Positions 1 to 10,226 of a stretch of DNA of 64,000 nucleotides are shown here, one piece after another. Both the position numbers and the translations under genes were made by a program. Under the pieces are notes generated by a model. The model worked only from the letters and a program-made list of their open reading frames with translations, was not told the DNA's origin and ran no database searches. Source of the DNA: Poecilobothrus nobilitatus (Eukaryota > Arthropoda > Insecta > Diptera > Dolichopodidae); NCBI GenBank assembly GCA_947095535.1, contig OX352773.1:25379398-25443397 (forward strand), given 5' to 3'. Numbering within the stretch: position 1 is the first letter of the stretch; every line of letters begins with the position of its first letter.

Positions 1-1124
1 TATATTTTATAATGTTTTAATTAGAATTAATAGTCCTTAAATTCACATAACACAATTTTATGTGCTCTTTTTGTATCTTAAAAATTTGCATGAAATTACC
101 TCGTACAGTTTTCTTTGGGCCAAATAGTCTATGTTTCGGTATTGATCAATATCGCGCTTTGCTACTGACATTAAATTTTGAATAAAGGCCTAAAATAATA
201 TCGAGGAAAAAAAAATATAATAATTAAAAATTATAAATAAATAAATATTAATTATAATACCATTTTCCTTTTGTAAGTTATTATTTTTTTTTGTTTATTA
301 CAGTTTAGTACAATGATTAAAGTAAGTAAAATTTATATGTAAACCCGACTATGTTTTTTACATTACAATTAAATTCTAATCCAATCAAATTTATAATGTC
401 ATCAATTAACCCAGTTAGAAATTCTTTCTGGTTAAAATTAATAAATTATTGAATAGAATAATCATCATTATCTAATCGTGACAAAATCATTTCTTAACAC
501 TTGAACCATTCAATGTAAAAATTAATTCTTATTAATATATAAAACATTATGTAATCAGATAAATGACAACAACATATAAATAAAAAATATACGAGCTTGG
601 CTATTTACATATTACATTGTTGCATTCATCTCTTAAAACGAATCATTAAAACAGAAATTGATAAATATTTTCTTGTTTTTTTTTATGTAGAATGTTGTAA
701 AATATGTCTTATTAAAACATATAGGATTTACTCCTAGTTTAAACGCTTATGCCTAATATGGAGTTTAGTCTATCAGTCTAATTGAAATAAAACTATTAAT
801 TGTTTTCTTTTTGGCCTGTCTTGTCAAGTTCAGGATTGATTATATTTTATTTTTTAAAAAGTGAAGTTATTTATACGAAATTTTATGATTACAATTTTCA
901 AAATTATTGATTACATTTTTCCAATATTTCCGAATTTAGAGATATGCCAGATAGGCGTAAAATAATTTGTTTTATTTTAAGTTACAATTATTTCATAAAC
1001 ATTTGTGGTTCATTGTTTTATAATAACACAGACAAAGTTATTATTAAATTAAAAAAAAAACCTGAAATTTTCTATATATAAAAATTTATTTAACTAAAAA
1101 ATCTTCTTTAATTTTGCGATGATC
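1..1124. other. AT-rich stretch without a recognisable gene
   Basis: Very AT-rich sequence with homopolymer runs on both strands. I see no long reading frame, no transposon ends and no structured RNA. Confidence 0.6.
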
Positions 1125-1700
1125 TAGAAATAGTGAAATCAACCTTTTTTATACATCTTTGAAATTTACTTCTATCACGTTCGTATTGCTCCCGCAATGA
1201 CCTTCTCGTGCTGATCAGTAAGCGCATGCATTAAGCGAATTTCTTGTTTTATGTTGAAGTGAACTTCTTTAGTTTTGTTATTTAAATTCATATCGTACAA
1301 GTATGAAAATTGAAGGTTTTAATTTAAAATTTTTTTTCAAAAGATACATGTACACATTTTAACAATTTGGAACAGCAGATCTAAAACTGTTGTTTGATAA
1401 ACGTATAGGACATGTTGATTTATAAATTATCAATTTTTAATAATGAAGGGAAATCTCAGATTAGATCTTCTATTTTATTACTGTCCATGTACTTTTTAAG
1501 GAAAAGTTTTTTTTTGTTCTCCGTTGACATAAATTTTTTTCTGCTGGTTCTAAATAATGTTTTAATATAAGTTTAACACCCAAATAATCAATTAGCCCGT
1601 TAGCCTCTTTTAGTCCATTTATTTTATTCTCACAATATTGATTATTAGATTTTACCTATTGACTAAATTCTTCTGCGTGGTATGGTGGTTTAAAGTTGTA
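1125..1700 (-). pseudogene. Faint coding-like relics, family unknown
   Basis: Two short minus-strand patches translate into protein-like text. One begins at an ATG at 1291 and gives a charged, helix-prone peptide (containing KQEIRLMHALTDQHEK) that is lost to a frameshift near 1180. The other, about 1505-1690, gives a peptide containing NGLKEANGLIDYLGVK after an in-frame stop. Neither is recognised. They may be exons of a decayed transposon gene; base composition is slightly less AT-rich than the flanks. Low confidence. Confidence 0.2.
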
Positions 1701-2131
1701 AAATTTTTATAAATTCTTTTATAAGTAAAAACTTCAAAATGTTAATATTATTAATAATTATTTTATTATATTTATTATTTCTTAATTTCTAATGTTTGCT
1801 TATTTATTATTTTAATCGAAAGTATGTTAGTACTTCGACTGCTTAACTTCTAATGTTTTTCTTATTATTGAAAAAGACTTTTATAAACTTATTTTCTTAT
1901 ATACAAAAGAATAGAATTTACAAAAATAGAAATGCAAATCAGCATTTCCAAAAATATTCAAGGACTTTTTTAAAAAGAACTAAATTCATTGCAATGTGAT
2001 CATTCTTATTCTACTTTCATACTTTAAAAATAACCTCTTTTCTTAGCAATTAGTTCTACTTTTATAAATTTAAAAAATTACCTTGTTATTCTTTTTATTT
2101 AGAGTTTTTAAAAGAACAAAATAAAAATAAC
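1701..2131. other. AT-rich stretch, nothing identified
   Basis: Low-complexity AT-rich DNA with no supported gene or repeat end. Confidence 0.5.
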
Positions 2132-2224
2132 AATATGTAAACCATATGGTTACATTATACTTTAACCTACTTATACTTATTGAAAGTAAAGTAAAATAAT
2201 AGTAAATTGGAGTGGTATATTACA
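2132..2224 (-). repeat. Fragment of a Gypsy LTR
   Basis: About 90 bases match the end of the LTR at 26250-26595, including the shared stretches TATGTAAACCATATG and ATTGGAGTGG followed by a TATTACA end. On the minus strand this is the start of the LTR (TGTAATA...). It stops exactly where Polinton-derived sequence begins, so the LTR probably landed in, or recombined with, a Polinton copy. Confidence 0.55.
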
Positions 2225-2269
2225 AAGTGATAAATAATTGAATGATAGTCAAGAATTTTTATCATTAAA

Positions 2270-2350
2270 TTTCAGTACCTGAAAATGAGGTGTGTCAAGG
2301 TTTACTAGGCCAGAGTACAATTAGAATATAGGCAAGGAATATTTGACAAA
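2270..2350 (+). pseudogene. Polinton major capsid protein, C-terminal remnant
   Basis: The sequence around 2281-2345 matches the capsid gene of the copy at 18.25-18.32 kb (the block around GTGTGTCAAGG and the following GTTTA...). Stops and frameshifts interrupt it. It lies directly upstream of an exonuclease-like gene start, the same order as in the two larger Polinton copies, which is what identifies such a short piece. Confidence 0.5.
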
Positions 2351-2527
2351 ATGTCACTGTCTTGTGCACTTCTCGATGTAACATTTTGTTGCGGTGATAA
2401 TAATATCATGTTTGCGAAAGATATTTGTATAGTTGGTATTAAAGAACCTTGTAAAAAGATTGTAAAAGAGCTCAAGTATATATTTCCAACTAGAGATTTG
2501 ATAAATAATAATTTTGAAAAATTTTAA
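2351..2527 (+). pseudogene. Polinton exonuclease-like protein, truncated copy
   Basis: A 58-codon frame starting at ATG 2351 is nearly identical to the first half of the gene at 18447-18779: both begin with SCALLD, then a Cys-rich FCC, a VGIKEPCKK segment and ELKY.FPTRD. It ends at a TAA where Gypsy leader sequence takes over, so the second half of the protein is missing. It is the third copy of this family in the window. Function unknown; see the entries at 18447 and 32691 for the RNase-H-fold suggestion. Confidence 0.6.
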
Positions 2528-2586
2528 AATAAAAGAAATTAAATTTTGACTTATCTGTTTTTTTCCTTTTACTCGACCTGCGGCAC

Positions 2587-2775
2587 TCATACTTGATATT
2601 TCCGCTTGATATTTTTCCTGATGTTGTATATCATGTTAACTGCTTCCAACACTTTTACTACTGCAATCACTAACAGCATCCAATATATATTATCGTGTTG
2701 CTCTTGTACTATTTCTACAATGATGGTGTTGTTTATCTCTCCTGTATTGTCTATTTTTGATTTTTTATTGCCCAT
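2587..2775 (-). CDS. Small ORF from a Gypsy leader, with myristoylation-like start and a membrane-like segment
   Basis: A 62-residue frame starts MGNKKS, which fits the N-myristoylation pattern (Gly2, Ser6). It has a polar first half, a hydrophobic stretch near residues 31-50 (YWMLLVIAVVKVLEAVNMIY) and a basic end, NIKRKYQV. The frame at 53435-53647 is clearly related (shared NIKR.YQV end and the HD dipeptide before the hydrophobic part) and sits between an LTR and gag. This copy is therefore a stranded Gypsy leader. It is fused to Polinton sequence at about 2530. Function unknown; membrane association is inferred only. Confidence 0.5.
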   Translation of the reverse strand: MGNKKSKIDNTGEINNTIIVEIVQEQHDNIYWMLLVIAVVKVLEAVNMIYNIRKNIKRKYQV

Positions 2776-2780
2776 TTTAG

Positions 2781-4640
2781 TAATTAATTAATTAGTATTC
2801 GTTGTTTTTTTTTTGTTTTCTTGTTTTCTTTTAAGTTTTAATTTTATTTTGTATTTATATTTTTTATTATATTTTTTTTTATGAATAAAATTTTATATGA
2901 TTAATTTTTCTATGTAGATTGTTTTTATAAGTCTTTTTTAATAATAATAGTTCTTTTAGTTAATAGTTCTTATTTTTTTGTTCTTGTAAAACGTGTACTA
3001 GTAGGTAATGGGGCGGTTGAGCCAGACAGTTAGCTGAATATGATGGCGCCAGATCTAGGCAGTCAGATGAATTAGGTGAATAAAATGGAATGCTGACTAA
3101 GCATAATGTGACTGACTAAATATGATACCTAATAACCTCTTATGTAATACATATAACGCATCATGATTAAGGATGACGTCATCGGAGATTAATGTAAATT
3201 GAATTATGCGACATATATGATCATAATTATTACCACATACATATTGTACCATTTTTTTAAGCCGCCACAGAAATGAATCGAACTTGATCATTTTTTATAT
3301 ATTTCATTTTTAACAAAACTTACCAACCGCATAACCACCTATGCCATAGAACTATTTTTCTTGGTGTGATCTAATTCCGTATATCTATGTAGAACGAAAG
3401 AAGGTAAAAATTAAAGCTTTTCATTCATTGAAAGCTTTATTGTCTTCATTGAAAGCGCTGAATGTTAATAAATGGTTAATTATTTTCTTTTGTGAAATGT
3501 ATTGGCTAAATGTTGATAGTATAAAACATGTTTTATCCACGATTAATGATGATGTCAACGGAATATAACGTACATTGTGCAATATAATAATAATTATGTA
3601 ATCATAATAATATTGTACGGCCATTCACCATTAAACTAATTTTTAGATGTCGTAGAAATAAATTGAACTTGATAATTTTTAACAAAATTTACTTATAATG
3701 AAATTTGAATTTTATGTGTTAAATAGATTGATTAAGCTAGTGAAGAGAAAAGAAATAAAGAACAAAATGAAACGTAAATGTTTATAAATGGAAAAACTTT
3801 AGCAAAATTTTTTTTTGCATTTTGCATTTGCGCAATATTATTTTTGGGGTATAAGAAAATAATTTAAAACATGATAAAAAACTTGTCTTAAAAGAGTTAA
3901 TTGAAATGTATTTAAATATATAAATGAAATGTATTTATTGTTTGTATCATATTATTTATATGTATATGACAATGAATTGAATTTGATAATTTTTTATGTA
4001 TTATTAATGTAAAGTATATTATTTTATTTAATTATAACATTAATAGTGTTAAAGTTTTAAAGAAGAAAGACTGATAAACATTCATCTAAAACATTCATTC
4101 TAATTTTTGTGTAAAACTACTTTGGGTAATCTAACCCTTGATATGATTTTTAAAATTAATTGTTTAAATTATTTAAAATGTAATATTTTTTTATACCTAA
4201 CTACATCATAAATAAATAAAATTTTTTTGGTACATTCTGCTGATGTTGTCAATTAATTTGTATTACATCACACTTTTATAATGTTACTTTCATACGTAAA
4301 CGTACACATATGAATTTAAAATTTTTGTTTTGGATTACAAGTTTGATTTCTAGTTTATAATATTTTGTTTTTGAATTATATTTTGTATATATTTTTAATT
4401 ATTTTTTTCTTTTCTAAAATATTTTTTGTAATTTGTATATTTGTTGAAATTTAAAATTTTATATATAAGCACTCTATACGAGCATTATTGCTCTCTCAGT
4501 TTAAATAAATAAAAAAAATAAAAAAAACATATTTTTTATTTATTTAATATTTTTTATTTTATATTTTTTTTTGACCTAGAATTAAAAGCAAATAAAAAAT
4601 ATGTAAAATAAGAAACTTTGTTTTTTAAATTTAAAATTTA
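2781..4640. other. AT-rich intergenic region with a diverged tandem duplication
   Basis: No supported gene. Two blocks, about 3164-3300 and 3540-3690, resemble each other: both run from GATTAA.GATGA.GTCA through a TTGTAC block to GAA.TGAA or GAATTGAACTTGAT. A third partial match lies near 3970. The rest is low-complexity AT DNA. Confidence 0.4.
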
Positions 4641-4674
4641 TTTTACTACTATATTTTGCAATTGTTACATATTA

Positions 4675-5025
4675 TTAATAAAGGCTGTGATATCCGCTCC
4701 CCGCTTTACCTTCCTCAGCATCAACAATGTCTCTTATTCTAATTTTACCTTGACTTATTCTACCCCGTATTTGATCGATCAACAGTTGATCGTTTATGCT
4801 GATCCTTGCGGTTGTAATGGATGACAAGTATATCGGTGGTGACGGGATCGGTTTTATAACTTGCTGTTCAGGTTGATGTATATTATGCTGGTTACCAATT
4901 ATATACGACCCCCCATTCACTACAGTATCTTTATAATTAAAGATATCTTTGTAGTTGAATACCTGCATCGCACCCATAATTTTGATTATTAAAATTATTG
5001 TTACGAAAATTATTTGAACTTTCAT
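4675..5025 (-). CDS. Putative small secreted protein, 116 residues
   Basis: An open 116-codon frame starts with a typical signal peptide: Met-Lys followed by a hydrophobic core (residues 4-15, QIIFVTIILIIK) and a small-residue region near MGAMQ. The mature part has a repeated FNYKD motif, a proline-rich middle (KPIPSPP) and a charged end. It has no cysteine pairs, so it is not a classic disulfide toxin. Promoter and tail support a real transcription unit: a TATATAAA about 65 bases upstream on the minus strand (near 5090) and an AATAAA just downstream (near 4640). I do not recognise the family. Chance or relic ORF remains possible in AT-rich DNA. Confidence 0.4.
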   Translation of the reverse strand: MKVQIIFVTIILIIKIMGAMQVFNYKDIFNYKDTVVNGGSYIIGNQHNIHQPEQQVIKPIPSPPIYLSSITTARISINDQLLIDQIRGRISQGKIRIRDIVDAEEGKAGSGYHSLY

Positions 5026-5100
5026 TTTTTTTTAGCTTTCCTTAACAAAGGATTTTTATATTTAATATTGTTCTTAAAACTGTTAGGGGTTTTATATAAA

Positions 5101-6362
5101 ATTTTTGATTACTCTGCACTTTACACCTAAAATGTCATATAATATGATAAATATAAATTAATTATTTTAATGTTATCAAGTTGTGTAATACAACAAGGTG
5201 TAAAAGTGCATTATTACATTGTAAGTTGCATATGTACCTATACATAATTGTAATATGTTTACTTTTTATTTTTTCTTTTGATTAAAAATTAAAAACAACT
5301 ATTATGAATTTCATATATTTTATATTATACAAACTGATAACAAATTAATTAATGATCTTTTATAACACAGGCAGAATAATGAAATATGTATATACATTAT
5401 CACTTCATAAAAACATACAAGTGCATATCAGATTACAGAAGTAAAAATACAAAATTCAAGTTCAAGGCTATTATTGTTTATTATTTTTTAATAAATATAC
5501 ATATAATATGTATATAAAAGTAAAAAATCAAGAGTACAATCATTTTTATACATTTTAAAATAATCTAGACAAATTACTTTACACACTATACATATAATAT
5601 AATTATATTTATATAAAAAATGTAAAATTATAGATAAATCTGAATAACATAATCTTTTTTCGATTTATAATTAATCACTTGTATAACGTAAATGTACCAG
5701 TAGTGGAAATATAATTTCGGCTTAAGAGTTTAAGATTGTATTAAGTAAATATAACTGATAAATAAGTAATAATATTTCATTTTATTATTTTCTATGGTTA
5801 TTTTACTTTCATATTTTGTGTTTTTTTTTTTGCAAAACATTAAAAAATCATTTAGTTATTGTGTTTTAAATAAATAAAGTCAATTGCTGCTTTAATGGAG
5901 ATACATTTATTTTTTGATGAACCTATAATGGACATAGTATGTCCCAATTGTGGAAATAGGGAGAAAAAGAGGTTTCATATAAAGACAATTAATCATGTTT
6001 TTTAAATTAATCATTAACATTTTATTTTAAATAAATATGTTGTATTTCAGTAAAATTCAATTCAATCAAAAAATAAAAATAAATTAATTAAAAAACGTTA
6101 AATAAAAATAATATCCATTCATTGGATTATCACACTTAAATTTCTACTTTGTATATATTTAAGAAAATGTTTGCTAAACGAAACTAAATAAATTCATTTC
6201 AAAAAATTAAATTATTAAAATTAAAATATAAAAAATAAACTTTAAAAAAATAAAAATAAATAAAAATTATTAAATAAAACTAAATATCCATTTAATGGAT
6301 TATCACACTAAAATGAATTGTACTCTTTTAATTTCTTTTAATTCTAAAATGAATTGTATTCT
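5101..6362. other. AT-rich intergenic region
   Basis: No long frame, transposon end or recognised repeat. A short direct repeat (about 6110-6150 and 6285-6325, around TATCCATT..ATGGATTATCACAC) is visible. Confidence 0.5.
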
Positions 6363-7418
6363 TTAAGTACTTAATTTATATTTTTTTCTTTGTATTGTCA
6401 TAATTTCTTCAACTAAATACCAGCAGCGGGAATTTAGTAATACTGGTTCTTTTATCACTTGGATTATATTTTTCTTTTCATACCACAGAACATCGTCTGT
6501 TTCAGGCCATTTCCAATGACCATTTCCCATTTGCATTACTTTTACATAAGCATCACCATTCGAGAAATTAATTTCTAAAATTAATCCCTTAAAATATTAA
6601 TTTTCATATTCTACAATTACATACTGTCCTTGATTATAAGCAACGTTGTCATCATTATTTGTGTCAAAATTTATAGTACTCGATGCACTGTTGGTTTTAT
6701 TTTTATTTTTTTTTAAATGGATTTTTTCAGTAATCTTTTGGTTCTTGTTTTGACGTAATAGCTTTTTCTTCATTCTTTCTTCAATTATTTTTTCCTTCTT
6801 TTTTTTTTGTGTTTTCTTATAAGTAATCCATTTATCGGATATAATTGCTGAAGGTATCTTTTCCTTTTTGGAGGTTTTGTCAATTTTTGGTTCTGGCCAA
6901 TATAAATATTTTTTAAAAGGAGTTGGAACATTTTCTTTTAAATTAATTAGGCCTTTGGATGTAGATGGTTTGTGTAAATCGAGATTGTCTATAATTTGTA
7001 ATGATGTTTGTATTACTGGTGAATTTTGTATAGTAGGCAAAGATGATCTTTGCAAAACTTCTGTTGCCTTGGGTAAAGTCTTTGGCGAATTTTGTTTTAT
7101 TGGCGAAATATTATTTTCAAATTCAACTAAATCATTGTCACATAGCACTTGATTTAAAATGTGGACATCATAATCCATAAAATTATGTTCAAATGTAGTA
7201 TCACCTATTGAAAAATTATTTTCCATGTTCTCATTGTTATCAGATTCTACAATTTCAACAGCATTATTGTTGGTATCCTTATCACTTGATATAATATTGG
7301 AATTTAATTTCGACTTAATGGTTCGCCAGAAAATATATAGATTTTTATCTTCTAACGCTCCATTCCATGTGTTGTTACAAGTGCTTTTAAATAAGTTTAA
7401 TTTTTGAGGTTCAAGTTC
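6363..7418 (-). pseudogene. C-terminal part of a transposase-like gene (pogo/Tigger-type tail)
   Basis: A minus-strand frame runs from a possible splice acceptor (TTTTTGAAACAG at about 7418) through ATG 7226 to a stop at 6597, then continues in the same frame to a TAA at 6363. So only one in-frame stop breaks it. Recognisable blocks: an early FKSTCNNTWNGAL segment, PTPFKKYLYWPEPK, a long lysine-rich coiled stretch, QYVIVEYE, and HWKWPETDDVLWYE near the end. In my memory such FWPEP and WKWP..ED blocks occur in the C-terminal tails of arthropod DDE transposases of the pogo/Tigger kind. The catalytic domain is absent. Family call is moderate; the relic status is clear. Confidence 0.4.
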
Positions 7419-8447
7419 TGTTTCAAAAAATTATGGAAATGAATTAAAATTACAAATAAAAGCCTGCTTTTTACGCATGTAAAAAAGTATAAAAGCAAAA
7501 TTGATTCAAGTAAATCGTTAGTTTAAACCATGCTTTGATCAATTATTTTTTATATAATAATTATTATCTTAATAACTTTTAACATTTTTAAATTAGTTTA
7601 AAAATAAATCTCTAATATTCTAAATAAAACAGAATATTATACATACCTCTTGGTCTCGCTTAGTCACTTCAATTTAAAAATTATGTAACCAAAATAACTT
7701 ACATACATGTGGGTAGGATATTTTTCCTAACCACCACCATCAGAAAATACACTAACTTACATTAATAATTAATATAAAATGTCTTACCTGAATGCAGAAA
7801 TTACAAAAATTTTCTAAATATTGAGTGAACAATCAATCAATCAAGATGAGACTCATCAGGTTAAATTTCAAGTTCAACCGGGATATGGTCAATAGTTTGA
7901 ATTTATAAAAAGGGGAAAAGAAAAGTAAAACTGGACCAGAAGATACGTAGACGTGGATAATAAACAACGATTACAGTTTCTTTTTGTATTGTAATAACAA
8001 TAAATTTTTTAATTTTCTTTTGTACAATAAAAAGTAAATTGAAACTAAATATAAATTGAACTGAAATAAATTGAATAAATTGTGTATAAAAAAATATTTA
8101 AACTATGAAGGGGTTAGAAGCAAAAGGGTACAAGTGCTTAAAATAAAATTGTTCAGAATATTAAGTCAAAGTTGTCACGCTTTCAGTAAATCTGAAGAAC
8201 AGTTGTAAAATTTTTTTTGTAAGCGTTTTATATAAATCGAATGTAGGTTTCAAAAGAACCTTATACTGCTTTTGTATCATGTAAATTTCAGCAGAAAAGT
8301 GGACTTATACCCTTTTGCTACCGTAAACCCATGTTTCGTTTTTTAAAAATAATAGGTATCAAAATCAGAAATTTTTTAGATTTTATTTTGTTTTATTCAC
8401 TTTTTCCATTTTTTATTCATTAACATAATTTATTATTTTTTAACATT
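7419..8447. other. Non-coding stretch with a promoter-like repeat
   Basis: No gene. The part at about 7850-8060 (TTCAAGTTCAA, then a plus-strand TTATAAAAAGG TATA-like box, then ACGTAGACGTGGATAAT) resembles 61505-61680, which also has TTCAAGTTCAA, TATAAAATAGG and ATACGTGAACGTGG. The repeat may be a transposon promoter or LTR. A second repeat at 8047-8105 recurs at 8928-8985. Confidence 0.3.
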
Positions 8448-8921
8448 TTATTCATAATCTGAATCTAAAATTATTCTGGTACTTTCATTAGCTTCTTCTT
8501 CGTCCTCAGAGATTATTTCACTTTGCATATTTTTTTCTTGACCTTTTGTTGTTCGAGAGATTTCGTGCGCTAAATTTTTATAAAAATCATGGTGTATAGG
8601 AGGTATGTATATAAGAAGATCCATTAAATTTTTGTATTTCATGTAAGTTATATTAACTGGCGAAGAATGAAGAGCTTCCGAAATAAAGTTATTCAAACTA
8701 AAGTGAGGCTTTCCAGGATTTAATTTTGAACAAGTTATACTTTTCTGAAATGAAAAATTTTGATTCCTTGTATTTTTAAAAAGAAATTGGAACAAAAGCT
8801 CCTTCTGATATTTGAACCACACAATATTTCGCCATTTAAGTAAATTTTTTTCATTATCCTTTTTTGCGTCAGACATCTGTAAATGCAAAAACCGAAACAA
8901 AACAAAATCACTTGCTTTCAT
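8448..8921 (-). CDS. Unidentified ORF, possibly a transposase C-terminus
   Basis: A 157-codon open frame. Its middle is basic and aromatic (WFKYQKELLFQFLFK), followed by LNPGKPHFSL, then LMDLLIYIPPIHHDFYKNL and a strongly acidic tail (SEDEEEANES). The IPPIHHDFYKNL-type ending is one I associate with insect transposase-like proteins, but I cannot name the superfamily. About 55 bases of related sequence flank the ORF on both sides (8047-8105 and 8928-8985), suggesting it is a mobile or duplicated cassette. No catalytic motif is visible. Confidence 0.3.
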   Translation of the reverse strand: MKASDFVLFRFLHLQMSDAKKDNEKNLLKWRNIVWFKYQKELLFQFLFKNTRNQNFSFQKSITCSKLNPGKPHFSLNNFISEALHSSPVNITYMKYKNLMDLLIYIPPIHHDFYKNLAHEISRTTKGQEKNMQSEIISEDEEEANESTRIILDSDYE

Positions 8922-9324
8922 TTCATAAACTATAAATTGAACTTAAATAAATTGAATTGTATATAAAAAAATATTTAAGTTGTGTTTAAAATCACTGTCT
9001 ACCTACTTAATTTAACATAAAAAAATCCAAAGAAACAATTAAATTTATTTTATAGATACATAATATATAATAATATGTGCATACAAAATTATAAAAAAAA
9101 AAAAAAACAAAATCAGATATGAATGCAATTTCTTTTTACGTTCATGCATAATACACAGTAATTTTGGGCGGTATAATTTCTAAATAACAATTAAAATAAA
9201 TCATAATACATAGTTATAATATATAACCAAAGATTATATAAGTAGTATACTACTTAGTTTCATTTTTTTTATTTCTATGTTTAGATAGACAAATATTTTT
9301 TGTTTATTTTTTTTTTTAAATAAA

Positions 9325-9560
9325 TTTAATTAACATTATTAAATCATTAAAATAATTAGGGTCTCCTTCTTGATTATTTATATTCCAAATTTGAGCAAAT
9401 TGATCTTCTTGTTGGTCTACATTTGCCAATTCATCTATCTGAATAGGTACCATAAATCTTCGGTTTCTGCTAATTCTTCATTATCCGCGGTGAATGTAAT
9501 AGTGTTTTCTTGAAGCTGACTTTGTTCCGGCGTCATCAATGACCAATTGTTTAACAACCT
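9325..9560 (-). pseudogene. Relic of the acidic-protein family found at 38.5 kb
   Basis: On the minus strand, after a splice acceptor-like TTTTTTTTTGTAG near 9562, a frame reads MTPEQSQLQENTITFTADNE, and after one frameshift near 9455 gives IQIDELANVDQQED and IWNINNQEGDPNYF. The last block matches the internal repeat (WEINNQEG....DYLE) of the acidic protein at 38467-38823. It is a broken third copy. Function unknown. Confidence 0.4.
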
Positions 9561-10226
9561 ACAAAAAAAAACAAATACATCACAAAGCATCACATTTTTT
9601 TATAAACAAAAATATTGGTACTTATCTGAATTGATTTGGATCCATATGAACAGCTAGCCAACATCTAACCATAATGTAATCATTGTGCAACATCAACATT
9701 AAGCTGAAATCATATAGAATATTTTTTTTTATATACACAAACATTAATATTAATTTAAAATTAAAAAACAAAACCATTTGCTTTGTACTTACCAATGTTG
9801 TTTTTTTTTACTTTCCAATGTATTACTAATTGTCAAACGATTAAAAATGTTTCATCTCTTTTCTTTGAATGTCAACAAATTTGTTATACAAAACTATTTT
9901 TTTACTAATGTTATATTAATTTGTCGTATAAAAAAAACATGTCGATTTACTAATTTACAGTAGTATAAACTTTTTACTCCTCTTTAAAACGTACTTGTTT
10001 AATTTCTTTTTACTGTTCATAATAATCGTAAAACTTAAATGTACTGTAATAAGTTTTGTCTTTCTGTCATAAATTAGTTTTATATTCCCTAACACTTTCT
10101 GATTAGAAAGATATGAGCTTACTTAGATGCTCACTATAGCTAATTGGCTACTATATTATAAAGGCACGGTATTATATATATTATATACCTTTGGCATGCC
10201 AATAATAAAATAATATATTTATAATA
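9561..10226. other. AT-rich spacer
   Basis: No gene seen. The stretch 9561-9790 resembles, in order of short blocks, the non-coding DNA at 59700-59880 (ACATCACAAAG, CTTATCTGAA, GGATCCATAT/GGGTCCATAT, CTTACCAA), which suggests shared introns of a repeated gene family. Confidence 0.3.

Noticed and set aside
3097..3624. Two minus-strand frames of 64 and 67 codons
   Set aside because: They fall in the diverged duplication and resemble chance AT-rich frames with no domain or start context.
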